Positions 51,428 to 59,767 of a stretch of 64,000 nucleotides of DNA are shown in pieces. The stretch is from positions 1-64,000 of the forward strand of contig CAXAUZ010000017.1 of the NCBI GenBank assembly GCA_963972525.1, in the 5' to 3' direction. How positions within the stretch are numbered: position 1 is the stretch's first letter; each line of letters opens with the position of its first letter. A program made the position numbers and the translations under genes. The notes below the pieces were generated by a model. That model made no database searches, was not told where the DNA came from, and saw only the letters and a program-made list of their open reading frames with translations. The stretch comes from Salinilacustrithrix sp003476595 (GTDB lineage: Bacteria; Actinomycetota; Acidimicrobiia; Acidimicrobiales; Salinilacustritrichaceae).

Positions 51428-52636
51428 ATGGGCAGGATCACCCGCGGCCTTCTGGCCGCCACCGTGGCCATCACCGGCCTGGCCGGTGCTATCGCAGTCG
51501 AGGCTCCAACCCCTGCGGCCGCGGTTGCGCCCTACTACGACGCCAGCGGCGCCGAAGGGACCATCTACCGGCTGTACCGGGCGTACTTCCTGCGCGAACC
51601 CGATGCCGATGGGTTCGCCTACTGGAATGGCGTCTACGCCATGGGCTACCCGCTCGACAAGATCTCCAACGACTTCGCCCGGTCCGATGAGTTCCAGCAG
51701 CGCTACGGCAGCGTCGACAACCGCCGCTTCCTCGAGCTCGTCTACCACAACGTCCTGGGCCGCGACCCCGACCAGAGCGGCTACGACTACTGGCTCGACC
51801 AGATGAACCGGGGCATGTTGCGCGGGTTCGTCATGATCTACTTCTCCGACTCCGACGAGTTCCGCACCAACACGGCCAAAGGTGTCCCGCCCGGCCACCG
51901 TGCCGGCTCCAACGCCTTGGTGCTCCTCGACTCCCTGACCGTGCTCGCCGAGCCGACCAGGACCGGCTACGACCGCAGCCTGTTCAAGCACTGGGACGAC
52001 GTGGACGGCGACGGCTGCGCCACGCGCTGCGAGATCCTTGAAGCCGAGCGGCGCTCCGATGGCACGTGGTTCTCACTATGGGACGGCTACAGCACACCCG
52101 ATACGAGCGAACTGCAGATCGACCATGTCGTCGCTCTTGCCGAGGCGTGGGACTCCGGGGCGAACAACTGGGGCGCCGACCAGCGGGACCAGTTCGCCGA
52201 CTGGGCGGTCAATCTGACGGCGGTGACGGCCTCGTCGAACCTGTCCAAGAGCGACAAGGACGCCGGCCAGTGGTTCCCGTCCCGGTCGCAGTCGAACTGC
52301 GTGTTCGCCGAGATCACCGTGATCACCAAGTACCGGTGGAAGCTCACCGTCGACTCGACCGAGAGGGGCGCCCTGGCGAACATGCTCAACGGGTGCACCA
52401 AGACGAGCTCCGATCCGTCGGCGACCACCTCGGAGCCGCCACCGCCGCCGGGTTGTGACACCGGCGGCGTCTACACGGCCGCCAACGGCGCCTGCATCGC
52501 CGACTACGAAGACACCACCGGTGACGTCGACTGCGGACAGCTCCCGTCAGCGATGAAGCCGATCACCGTGCACAACCCCAGCAACGACCCGTACGGCCTC
52601 GACGGCGACAAGGACGGCCGGGCCTGCGAGCGCTGA
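51428..52636 (+). CDS. Secreted DUF4214 / HNH nuclease / Excalibur protein
   Basis: 402 residues with a signal peptide (AATVAITGLAGAIAVEAPTPAAA). Two DUF4214-like units follow (IYRLYRAYFLREPDADGFAY; LVYHNVLGRDPDQSGYDYWL). From about residue 180 a DUF1524/HNH-type domain carries DVDGDGCATRCEILEAE, LQIDHVVALAEAWDSGANNW and SSNLSKSDKDAGQW. An Excalibur calcium-binding motif ends the protein (DPYGLDGDKDGRACER). It should be an extracellular, metal-dependent DNase. An adhesion or nutrient role is as possible as a toxin role; no immunity gene is evident. Confidence 0.87.
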   Translation: MGRITRGLLAATVAITGLAGAIAVEAPTPAAAVAPYYDASGAEGTIYRLYRAYFLREPDADGFAYWNGVYAMGYPLDKISNDFARSDEFQQRYGSVDNRRFLELVYHNVLGRDPDQSGYDYWLDQMNRGMLRGFVMIYFSDSDEFRTNTAKGVPPGHRAGSNALVLLDSLTVLAEPTRTGYDRSLFKHWDDVDGDGCATRCEILEAERRSDGTWFSLWDGYSTPDTSELQIDHVVALAEAWDSGANNWGADQRDQFADWAVNLTAVTASSNLSKSDKDAGQWFPSRSQSNCVFAEITVITKYRWKLTVDSTERGALANMLNGCTKTSSDPSATTSEPPPPPGCDTGGVYTAANGACIADYEDTTGDVDCGQLPSAMKPITVHNPSNDPYGLDGDKDGRACER

Positions 52637-52828
52637 GCCGCCCGACGGGAGCGACGAGGGCCCCGCCGGGTGTCCTGTGTGGAACCAGGCTGGCGGGCGG
52701 CTGACAGCCAGCGGTTTCTGTCACAGTGACACAACGATGCCGAGTGCCCCTCGGGGGCTGGGGGACGGGGCGTGGGCCCCCTCGGGGCGTCGCAGACAGC
52801 CCCCCGGCGTCGTCGGAGCCGGGGTGGT

Positions 52829-53938
52829 TCACAGGTCCAGGTAGCCGGAGGCGGGGTCGCTGAACTGTTCGCCTTCTTCGATGTAGCCGCGGAGGGTTTC
52901 GGTGGCGGTGTGGCCGGTGGCGCGCATGATGGTGCGCTCCGCCGCGCCGTTGCGGGCCGCGGTGGTGGCCATGCCCCGGCGCAGGCTGTGGCCGGCGAAG
53001 TCGCGGGTGTCGTGGCCGAGTCGGGCGGTGTGGCGTTTGACGACGATGCCCACGGCCTGGGCGGACAGCCGGTTGGCGGAGACGTTGCCGTGCCGGTCGA
53101 TCGGCCGGTAGGCGGGCCCGTCACGGATCCCGGATTCCTCCAGCCACCGCCGCCACGCCCGCACCGGGCAGGTGTCGGCCGAGTTGCCGTAGACGATCTC
53201 GACCCGCCGGCCGGCTTGTTCCTGGTCGGTCTTGGACCGCACCAGAGCGACCAGGAGCCCTTCGGGGTGCTCGGCGACGTGGTCGACGTCGATGCCGACC
53301 AGCTCGGAGCGGCGGAACCCGCCGGCGAAGCCGACCAGCAGCAGGGACCGGTCCCGGTGGTCGATGAGCCGGTCGCCGAGGCCGGCAAGCATGGCCCGCA
53401 GATCGGCCGGGGTCAGGCCGCGCTTGTGGTCCTGGGCGACACCGAGGGTGCGCCGGATGCCCTTCATGGTCTCGGCCACCAGCGGTTCCCGGGCCGGGTT
53501 GGCCTGCTTGGCCACCGTGTGGGCCTGCCCGATGGCGGCCAGGCGCCGCTCGATCGTGGAGACCGCCCGGGGCGCCCGGTCGTCGCCCGGGTCGGCCAGC
53601 TCGGCCACATAGGCGGCGACCGTGCCCGCCCCGGCGGGCAGCGGATCGAGGCCGACCGAGTCGCACCACAGCACGAAGTCGGCCCAGTCGGAGCGGTAGG
53701 CGCGCAACGTCGCCGGCGCCCGGGACCGGGCGATGGCCTGGGCGATCTTGGCTTCCAACTCGGCCAAGCGGGCCGGGGACGCGCCGTCGCGGGCGGCACG
53801 GACACGTTCGGGCACCAGGTCGGCCAGCACCACCTCATCCTCCCCGGACCCACCGACAGCCCCCGACACCCCGCCGCCTGGCTCGTCGTCCGCCGGTTCG
53901 TTGTCGTCGGTCACCGGGTCGCCGGGTCGGGATGCCAC
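52829..53938 (-). CDS. Tyrosine recombinase/integrase
   Basis: 369 residues. An N-terminal SAM-like domain (IARSRAPATLRAYRSDWADF ... VSTIERRLAAIGQAH) precedes the catalytic domain with FAGGFRRSELVGIDV (Arg), RSKTDQEQAG (Lys), FAGHSLRRGMATTAARNG (His-x-x-Arg) and ATGHTATETLRGYIEEG (His and Tyr). All catalytic residues are present. It is not accompanied by an excisionase and no attachment site or tRNA was seen nearby, so it may be stray cargo and not the integrase of the whole element. Confidence 0.9.
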   Translation of the reverse strand: MASRPGDPVTDDNEPADDEPGGGVSGAVGGSGEDEVVLADLVPERVRAARDGASPARLAELEAKIAQAIARSRAPATLRAYRSDWADFVLWCDSVGLDPLPAGAGTVAAYVAELADPGDDRAPRAVSTIERRLAAIGQAHTVAKQANPAREPLVAETMKGIRRTLGVAQDHKRGLTPADLRAMLAGLGDRLIDHRDRSLLLVGFAGGFRRSELVGIDVDHVAEHPEGLLVALVRSKTDQEQAGRRVEIVYGNSADTCPVRAWRRWLEESGIRDGPAYRPIDRHGNVSANRLSAQAVGIVVKRHTARLGHDTRDFAGHSLRRGMATTAARNGAAERTIMRATGHTATETLRGYIEEGEQFSDPASGYLDL

Positions 53939-54331
53939 TCCCGAACCCTACATTCCTGGCTCACGAGAAGGCGGGATTATCGTGACTCAGACGGTTGGCT
54001 CACGCGGCGCGTCGACCGAGCGTTGCTCGCCGGCAGGCGCCCCTCGAGCACTTGCGCGCGTTCGTGGCGCAGCGGTCGTCGCTCGGTGAGCCCGTGACCG
54101 CAGGGTGTGCGGCGGAGGCGTTCGACATGCCGGTCTGGGTCGCCCGGATGGCGTGCGAGCTGGCGGTGTGGTTGTCCTCGCGCCGGGCGTTCGGCACATC
54201 CTCGAGCTACGCACGGTCACAGTGCGGCCGGACATGTCACCATCGGGACGCTGCGAACGACGCCCGGCGGGTGCCGCGCAGCGGATTCAGCCGCCCGGCG
54301 GAACCGGCGGCCCAACAGACAGGATCTGCAC
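53939..54331. other. 393-bp gap right of the recombinase
   Basis: One frame at about 54060-54180 (EPVTAGCAAEAFDMPVWVAR) looks faintly protein-like, perhaps a fragment of an HTH gene, but has no start or family support. No att-like repeats were recognised. Confidence 0.35.
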
Positions 54332-55096
54332 ATGACCGCGCCCACACCCCCTCCTCCACCGCCCGCTGGCGACGAGGCCCGAGAGTCGCTGCCCTCCCGG
54401 GCATGGTCGAAGTTTCGGTCGTGGCCGATCTGGGCGCAGGGCGTCATCGGCGTCGTGCTCCTCCTCTTCGTGATCGGGGCGGCCGCCGGCGATGACGGCG
54501 AGGAAGAGGTCGAGACGCAGCCGCTGGCGGACACCGAGAGCACCACGACCACGGAACCCGCTGACATCGAGGACATCCTCGACGACGTCACGGTCGCAGG
54601 AGTCGACTCAGCGGACCTCCGGGAGATCGTCGAAACGGCATGTTCAGAGCTCGAGGACGCTGAAACGACCGAAGACGCAGCCTCCGGCACCTTCCGGGCC
54701 ATGCAGACCACGGTCGATGAGCTGGACGGTGACACGTTCGACGATCTGGTCGACGTGATCGCCGACGCCGCCCCGCAACTGTGCCCGGACGCTGTGGAAG
54801 AGCACCCTGAGTTCCTCGCCGAGCTGCAGGCGCTGGCGCCCGTGCCCACCACGACGACCACGACCACGACGACCACGACGGCACCGCCCACGACCACGAC
54901 GACCACGACGGCGCCCGCTCCGCCGCCGACGACAGCTGCGCCGGCGCCGCCACCCCCGCCCCCCACGCAGGCACCGTCCACGTCCTACAACAACTGCAGC
55001 GAGGCCCGCGCCGACGGGGCAGCGCCTCTGTACCGAGGCGACCCTGGCTACGGCAGCCACCTCGACCGGGACGATGACGGAGTCGCCTGCGAGTGA
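54332..55096 (+). CDS. Membrane-anchored Excalibur-domain protein
   Basis: 254 residues, ATG after AGGA. A membrane helix lies at about residues 32-52 (IWAQGVIGVVLLLFVIGAAA). A helical acidic domain with two cysteines follows, then a Thr/Pro-rich stalk and a C-terminal Excalibur domain (YNNCSEARADGAAPLYRGDP ... LDRDDDGVACE). It is translationally coupled to the secreted nuclease gene (GTGA overlap), suggesting that both act at the cell surface. Confidence 0.8.
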   Translation: MTAPTPPPPPPAGDEARESLPSRAWSKFRSWPIWAQGVIGVVLLLFVIGAAAGDDGEEEVETQPLADTESTTTTEPADIEDILDDVTVAGVDSADLREIVETACSELEDAETTEDAASGTFRAMQTTVDELDGDTFDDLVDVIADAAPQLCPDAVEEHPEFLAELQALAPVPTTTTTTTTTTTAPPTTTTTTTAPAPPPTTAAPAPPPPPPTQAPSTSYNNCSEARADGAAPLYRGDPGYGSHLDRDDDGVACE

Positions 55097-55857
55097 TGCG
55101 CTCGACGCTCGCCGCCGCCGTCGTTGCGCTCACCCTTGCAGGGTGCTCCGACGGTGGCGCCGACTCTGCGGTCATCGATGCGGGTAGTCCACGGACGCCA
55201 CCCACATTCGCTCCGACAACGGGACCGGCGCCGACGTTCGCGCCGGTCCCCGAGTCGACGACGACGGCCGCCACCCCTGCTGAAGGCAGTGCCGCTCCCA
55301 GCACCTCGGCACCCGGCACGCCGACTCCTCCGTCCGGTGACCTACAAGCGCAGGTCGCCAGCCTGCCGGTCGCCCCGGCGGCCGACTCCGGGACGTACGA
55401 GCGGGACCGCTTCGGCGGTGGATGGATCGACGCCGACGGCGACGGCTGCGACACCCGCTGCGAGGTGCTGGCCGAGGAACGGCGCACGGACCTGCCGGGC
55501 CTCCCTGGCGGTGGGTGGCTGTCGGCCTTCGACGGCTACAGCACCGACGACCCAAGCGAGCTCGACATCGACCACATGGTCCCGCTCGCGGAGGCTTGGC
55601 GCTCCGGGGCCTCGCAGTGGTCCGGTCAGCAGCGGCTCGCCTACGCCAACGACCTCGAGCATCCCGGGTCGCTGATCGCGGTCACGGCCGCCACCAACCG
55701 GTCCAAGAGCGACAGGGACCCGGCCCAGTGGCAGCCGCCCAACCGAGACGCATGGTGCAGCTACGTCACCGACTGGGTGGCCACGAAGCTCACCTGGGCG
55801 CTGACCGCCGACGAGGCAGAGGTCAGGGCGCTCCAGAACATGGCGGGCGGCTGCTGA
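55093..55857 (+). CDS. HNH/DUF1524-type nuclease lipoprotein
   Basis: 254 residues from GTG 55093 (or ATG 55096). The signal peptide ends in a lipobox (VALTLAGCSDGG), then a Pro/Thr stalk. The nuclease domain has WIDADGDGCDTRCEVLAEER, LDIDHMVPLAEAWRSGASQW (the His metal finger) and AATNRSKSDRDPAQWQPPNR. It is close to the domain in 51428-52636 and to the fragment at 49975-50130. A surface-tethered DNase could cut DNA entering or leaving the cell. Confidence 0.88.
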   Translation: MMRSTLAAAVVALTLAGCSDGGADSAVIDAGSPRTPPTFAPTTGPAPTFAPVPESTTTAATPAEGSAAPSTSAPGTPTPPSGDLQAQVASLPVAPAADSGTYERDRFGGGWIDADGDGCDTRCEVLAEERRTDLPGLPGGGWLSAFDGYSTDDPSELDIDHMVPLAEAWRSGASQWSGQQRLAYANDLEHPGSLIAVTAATNRSKSDRDPAQWQPPNRDAWCSYVTDWVATKLTWALTADEAEVRALQNMAGGC

Positions 55858-55867
55858 CCTAGAAGAC

Positions 55868-56668
55868 CTAGCGCAGTCCGTGCTGGCGGAGCGCGACGGA
55901 GACCGACGTCCGGTGACAGCCGAGCTGTTCGGCGATCGTTCGCGGGCTCCGGCCGGCCGCCAACTGTTCCGCGAGCCACTCCCGGTCGTGCAGCTCTGCG
56001 AACACGGGCACCTTGTTCGGTCTCGCGGTGATGCCCAGCCGGTCCATGGCCATGGTGACAGCGGACCGGGCGCAGCCGATCTCGGCGGCGATCTCCGCCT
56101 GGGTCATGCCACGCCGGACGTAGCGGTCCTCGAGCCAGGCGCGGTCAGACAACTGCGGGTACTTCGACGGTCGGTGCGAGCCCACGGCCAGGCCGTGCCG
56201 TTGCCGCGCACGCGAGACGGCCTCCGCCGTGACGCCGAGCCGGCGGGCCAGCTCCGCGTTCGTGACACCCTTCTGGTGGGCGAGCCACCTCGTGTCGTCG
56301 ACCTCGGCCGGGAGGCGCCCGTCATCGATCGGAATGCCGGCCTCGTCCAGGGCGCGGCGCACTGACGTCGTTGCCATTCCAATCTCACCGGCGATGTCGG
56401 TGATCGACCGGCCGCGCTCGACGTACTGCTCGTGCAGCCAGTCGGCTGGGACGTCAGCGAGGGCCCGGTACGGCGGTCGACGGATCCCATGCCGGCGGAG
56501 CGCCCGGTCGACCGTCTTGTGAGGGCAGCCGACCTCAGCGGCGATATCAGCAGCCGTTCGTCCCCGGTCGAGGTACTCGGTGCGCAGCCAGTCCGGGTCA
56601 TTCAGGTGCGGGTAAGGCGACGGCACCGGCGCAGTCTCGCGTAGGGGCAGAAAGGCAGTCCCAAGCAC
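55868..56668 (-). CDS. Protein of five tandem helix-turn-helix units
   Basis: 266 residues (GTG at 56668; GTG at 56626 is an alternative). Five units of about 50 residues repeat the same order: a D-x-x-W-L helix, then R/K-G-x-[ST]-x-x-[ED]-I-A-x-x-[IL]-G-[CMV] (the HTH) and a recognition helix ending R-x-G-[IL]. Examples are DPDWLRTEYLDRGRTAADIA, DRAWLEDRYVRRGMTQAEIA and DREWLAEQLAAGRSPRTIAE. The third unit is shorter in its first helix. Nothing but linkers lies outside the units. It could bind a long composite DNA site; function is unknown. It is convergent with the nuclease gene. Confidence 0.8.
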   Translation of the reverse strand: MLGTAFLPLRETAPVPSPYPHLNDPDWLRTEYLDRGRTAADIAAEVGCPHKTVDRALRRHGIRRPPYRALADVPADWLHEQYVERGRSITDIAGEIGMATTSVRRALDEAGIPIDDGRLPAEVDDTRWLAHQKGVTNAELARRLGVTAEAVSRARQRHGLAVGSHRPSKYPQLSDRAWLEDRYVRRGMTQAEIAAEIGCARSAVTMAMDRLGITARPNKVPVFAELHDREWLAEQLAAGRSPRTIAEQLGCHRTSVSVALRQHGLR

Positions 56669-56994
56669 CCAAGTACGGCGTAGGGGGAATGGGATGGCGG
56701 GATGCCCCTGCTTCCCCGTGCAGTCGAAACGACGTAGGCCTCGATGTCCCCGGCCCTCAGCCGGACCACGCGACCGAAGCGGTCAGCCGGCAGGTCACCA
56801 CCGGTCGATCAGCCGATACGGCGTCCGTGGGTGATGCCGAGGTACTGCGCCGACTCGCCAGTTGACAGCCCCCTCGTCCGAACTCCACATCATCGCGGTT
56901 CGGCGCCTTCCCTGATATCTCAACCCGTGCGGCGCAGTCGCACCCTGTCCGTCGCCGTCAAGGCGCGGCGTGGTTCGTCCGAATAGGGTGGATA
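56669..56994. other. 326-bp divergent gap
   Basis: No gene. It should hold the divergent promoters of the five-HTH gene and the lipoprotein gene. Confidence 0.4.
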
Positions 56995-59193
56995 GTGGTG
57001 TCTGGGAACGCAGTGCTGGCGGGCCGCCGGGTGATCGTGGTGGTGGTGGTGGTGGTGGCGGCGCTGTTCGCCGCCGCCTGCAGCTCGGACGGCGACGCGG
57101 TGGCCGACCCGCCGGGCTCGACCTCGACGACCAGGGTTGTGGCGTCGGATGTCCAGGCCAGTGTCGTCGAGGTCCCTGACCTCGCCGGCGACGGTGCCGA
57201 GCCCCGCATCGCGCAGGTGAGCAGCGTGGACGGCGCCGTGTACGCGGTCGGCTCGATCCAGTCGCTGCGCGACGGGCGCTGGACGCCGCTCGTGTTGCGC
57301 CACGATGCCGGCGCCTGGACACCGATCGCCGTCGACGTCCCCGCGGACGCGGTCGGGGCTGAGGCCGTCGCCGCCGTCTCGGTCGGCGGCCGACTTGTCG
57401 TCTACGGCACCTCCTCCCCGGCGCCCAGGACCGGCCACGGCGCCGACCTGGTCGCCTGGTCACCCGAGAACGGCGCTGCTCCTCTTGAGGTGAGGGGACC
57501 GGTCCTCGGCGACGGCGCCCAGATGGTGAGCCACGCGGCGGCTGGTGGCGCCGGCGTGCTGGTCGCCGGCCAGGACGGGGGCGAAGCGGTGCTGTGGGCG
57601 TCGCACGACGGGACCCAGTTCCGGGCCGTGTCCGTTCCCGACGGGCCGGTCCGCACCGTCGCCGACGTGGCGGTAGGCGCCGACCAGGCCGTGGTGCTCG
57701 GGTACAACGGCGAGGGATCTGTCGTCCTGTCTGCGGACCTGGACGAAGGCACGGCAACCGTTGTCCACGAGTTGTCTTCGAGCGCCGGCAGCATCACCAC
57801 CGTACGGGCCGTGCCCGGCGGCTTCCTCGTCGCTGGCGGACAGACAGCCGAGGACGGCGACGAGCGTCCGGTGTTGTGGAGCAGCGACGGGACGACCTGG
57901 CCGGGCCAGGCCCGCCAGCTGCCCGACACCGACGCGGCCGGGACGTCCAACCGGGGACATGCGGTCCGGGACATCGACGTGAGCGACGGCACGCTCGTCG
58001 CCAGCTACGGATCGGCCGTGGTCATCGGTCCGGCGGATGGGGAAGGGCCCTGGCAGATCGCCACCTCCGAAGGCCTTCCCGACACGGCTGTGCCGTCGGA
58101 CATCGCGGTGGGGACCCACGGCGACGTGGCCACCCGGGTGGTGCATGGGCGCAAGCTGCTCTCCTACGACGGTGCCATCTGGGTCGACGGAGCCGAGGCC
58201 GTCCTGTCGCTGCCCACCACGCTCGAGGAGCCGGCCGGCATCGCCCACCGCCACGGGCGCTGGGTCCTGGCCACCACCGTCTCCAGGCCCGACGACACCA
58301 TCGTGGGGCAGCTGTGGTGGTCCGATGACGCCACGTCGTGGACCCGATCCGAGCCGTTGCCGGCGGGCGACGGCACCAACCTCGTCGCCGTCGGCCGCAG
58401 CAGCGACGGGTTCGTGGTCGTCGGCGTGCAGGACGCGACGGGCGGCGCCCGGGTCTGGCGATCCACCGACGGCGTCGGCTGGACAGAGGTCCTCTCCCCG
58501 CTGCTCGACGCGGAGGACGGCGGCGTCCGTCAGGCGACCCGGATCCTGGAGCGCCCCGACGGTGCGCTTCTCACCGGGTTCCGCTTCGACGGCACCGCCA
58601 TCCTGCCGTATGCGCTCCACATCGGTACCGACGGCTCCGTCACCGACACCCCACTCCCGTCGGGCAGCCGGCAGGACACGGTGACGGTCGGCCTGTGCGA
58701 GCACAAAGGAGAGCCCGTCCTCACCGGCGGTACTCAGGACACGGGTGCCCGGGTCGCCTGGTGGACCCGCCAAGCGGGCTCCTGGAGCCTCGTGGAGACG
58801 GACCTGGTCGGGTCGATGTGGAGCTGCGCCACCGTCGGCGATCGCCTGCTCGGCTTCGCCACCACATCCGACGGACCCGTAACCGGCGAGCTCGGAGCCG
58901 ACTTCGCGGGGACGGCCCTCCCCGGACCGGGCACCTTCGACGTGTCCGACGTGGTCGTGACTGCCGCTGGACCAGTGCTCTTCGGCGAGGGCGGCGACGA
59001 CGCGTGGATGTGGCTCGGCGATCCCGACGTCGTCCCCGCCGCCGAGGGCTGGACCCTCGTGCGCCCCGAGGCCCTGGGCGGGGTGGGCGTCCAACGCTTC
59101 GTCGGTGCCGCCACGGACGAGGAAGGTCGGCTCCTGGTCGCCCTCGCCGACGGCGCCAGGATCCGCCTCGTCCAGCTCCAGTTCCCGGGCTGA
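56995..59193 (+). CDS. Large lipoprotein, beta-propeller-like
   Basis: 732 residues (GTG start; a second GTG lies three bases on). The signal peptide ends in the lipobox LFAAACSS. The mature part is built of repeated beta-rich units with Trp-containing turns (VLWASHDGTQFRAVSVPDGP, VLWSSDGTTWPGQARQL, LWWSDDATSWTRSEPLPAGD, RVWRSTDGVGWTEVLSPLLD), the S/D-x-D-G-x-x-W pattern of sialidase/Asp-box propellers. No catalytic site can be assigned. It probably sits on the outer face of the membrane as a binding scaffold. Confidence 0.82.
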   Translation: MVSGNAVLAGRRVIVVVVVVVAALFAAACSSDGDAVADPPGSTSTTRVVASDVQASVVEVPDLAGDGAEPRIAQVSSVDGAVYAVGSIQSLRDGRWTPLVLRHDAGAWTPIAVDVPADAVGAEAVAAVSVGGRLVVYGTSSPAPRTGHGADLVAWSPENGAAPLEVRGPVLGDGAQMVSHAAAGGAGVLVAGQDGGEAVLWASHDGTQFRAVSVPDGPVRTVADVAVGADQAVVLGYNGEGSVVLSADLDEGTATVVHELSSSAGSITTVRAVPGGFLVAGGQTAEDGDERPVLWSSDGTTWPGQARQLPDTDAAGTSNRGHAVRDIDVSDGTLVASYGSAVVIGPADGEGPWQIATSEGLPDTAVPSDIAVGTHGDVATRVVHGRKLLSYDGAIWVDGAEAVLSLPTTLEEPAGIAHRHGRWVLATTVSRPDDTIVGQLWWSDDATSWTRSEPLPAGDGTNLVAVGRSSDGFVVVGVQDATGGARVWRSTDGVGWTEVLSPLLDAEDGGVRQATRILERPDGALLTGFRFDGTAILPYALHIGTDGSVTDTPLPSGSRQDTVTVGLCEHKGEPVLTGGTQDTGARVAWWTRQAGSWSLVETDLVGSMWSCATVGDRLLGFATTSDGPVTGELGADFAGTALPGPGTFDVSDVVVTAAGPVLFGEGGDDAWMWLGDPDVVPAAEGWTLVRPEALGGVGVQRFVGAATDEEGRLLVALADGARIRLVQLQFPG

Positions 59194-59216
59194 CAGGTTT
59201 CCATCGACCACGGCTC

Positions 59217-59512
59217 GGCCCCGGCCGTCGCTCACGAGTTCGTCGTCCAGCTCGGACTGGACCTGCAGGACGAGTCCTGGCCGAAGAGGTCCAGTCGCTG
59301 GGCCGGGCGCTGCGCCGCTGGCTGGAGCAGATCACCAACTGGTATGAGGCCGGCGTGTCGAACGGGCCGAGCGAGGCGATCACTATCATCAAAGCGGATC
59401 AAGCGCATCGGCTTCAGCTTCCGCCAGCTACGGAACTACCCGATCCGGGCGTTGCTCTACGCCGGCCGGCCGAACTGGGACCTGCCCACCACCATCGAAC
59501 CCCGCTGAGATC
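59217..59512 (+). pseudogene. 3' remnant of a second ISL3 transposase
   Basis: About 300 bases closely resemble the 3' part of the transposase at 28033-28358, including GVSNGPSEAI and the final TIEPR. It is frameshifted at least twice (a lost base near 59280 and changes near 59390) and lacks any 5' part. Only a partial right inverted repeat follows. Confidence 0.85.
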
Positions 59513-59767
59513 CGAACAGCCCCGTTACCTGCCCCGAGTGGGGAAGGTGTCGGACCTCGGCGCACTCATCGTCGCAAGGCGAGGGGGCCGGGGACGGACG
59601 CCCCGAGGGCGACTCGTCTGATCCCGGCCCCCTCTGCCGGCAGCGACCCCCGCAGGGGTGGACTGACGCCGGTGGGGAGCATCATACGCAAGGGGTCCGA
59701 CGGCCTGGCCTGGCTTGATCCCTGCGGACTGCGACGGAACCTCGTAGGTTCGCTCGGCGTGGGACCG

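Noticed and set aside
52829..54331. Attachment site of the whole element next to the recombinase
   Set aside because: No tRNA end and no matching direct repeats were found around this gene within the window.
54841..54960. ACGACC-type short repeats
   Set aside because: They encode a Thr/Pro stalk in an anchored protein; ordinary low-complexity coding sequence and not a CRISPR or regulatory repeat.
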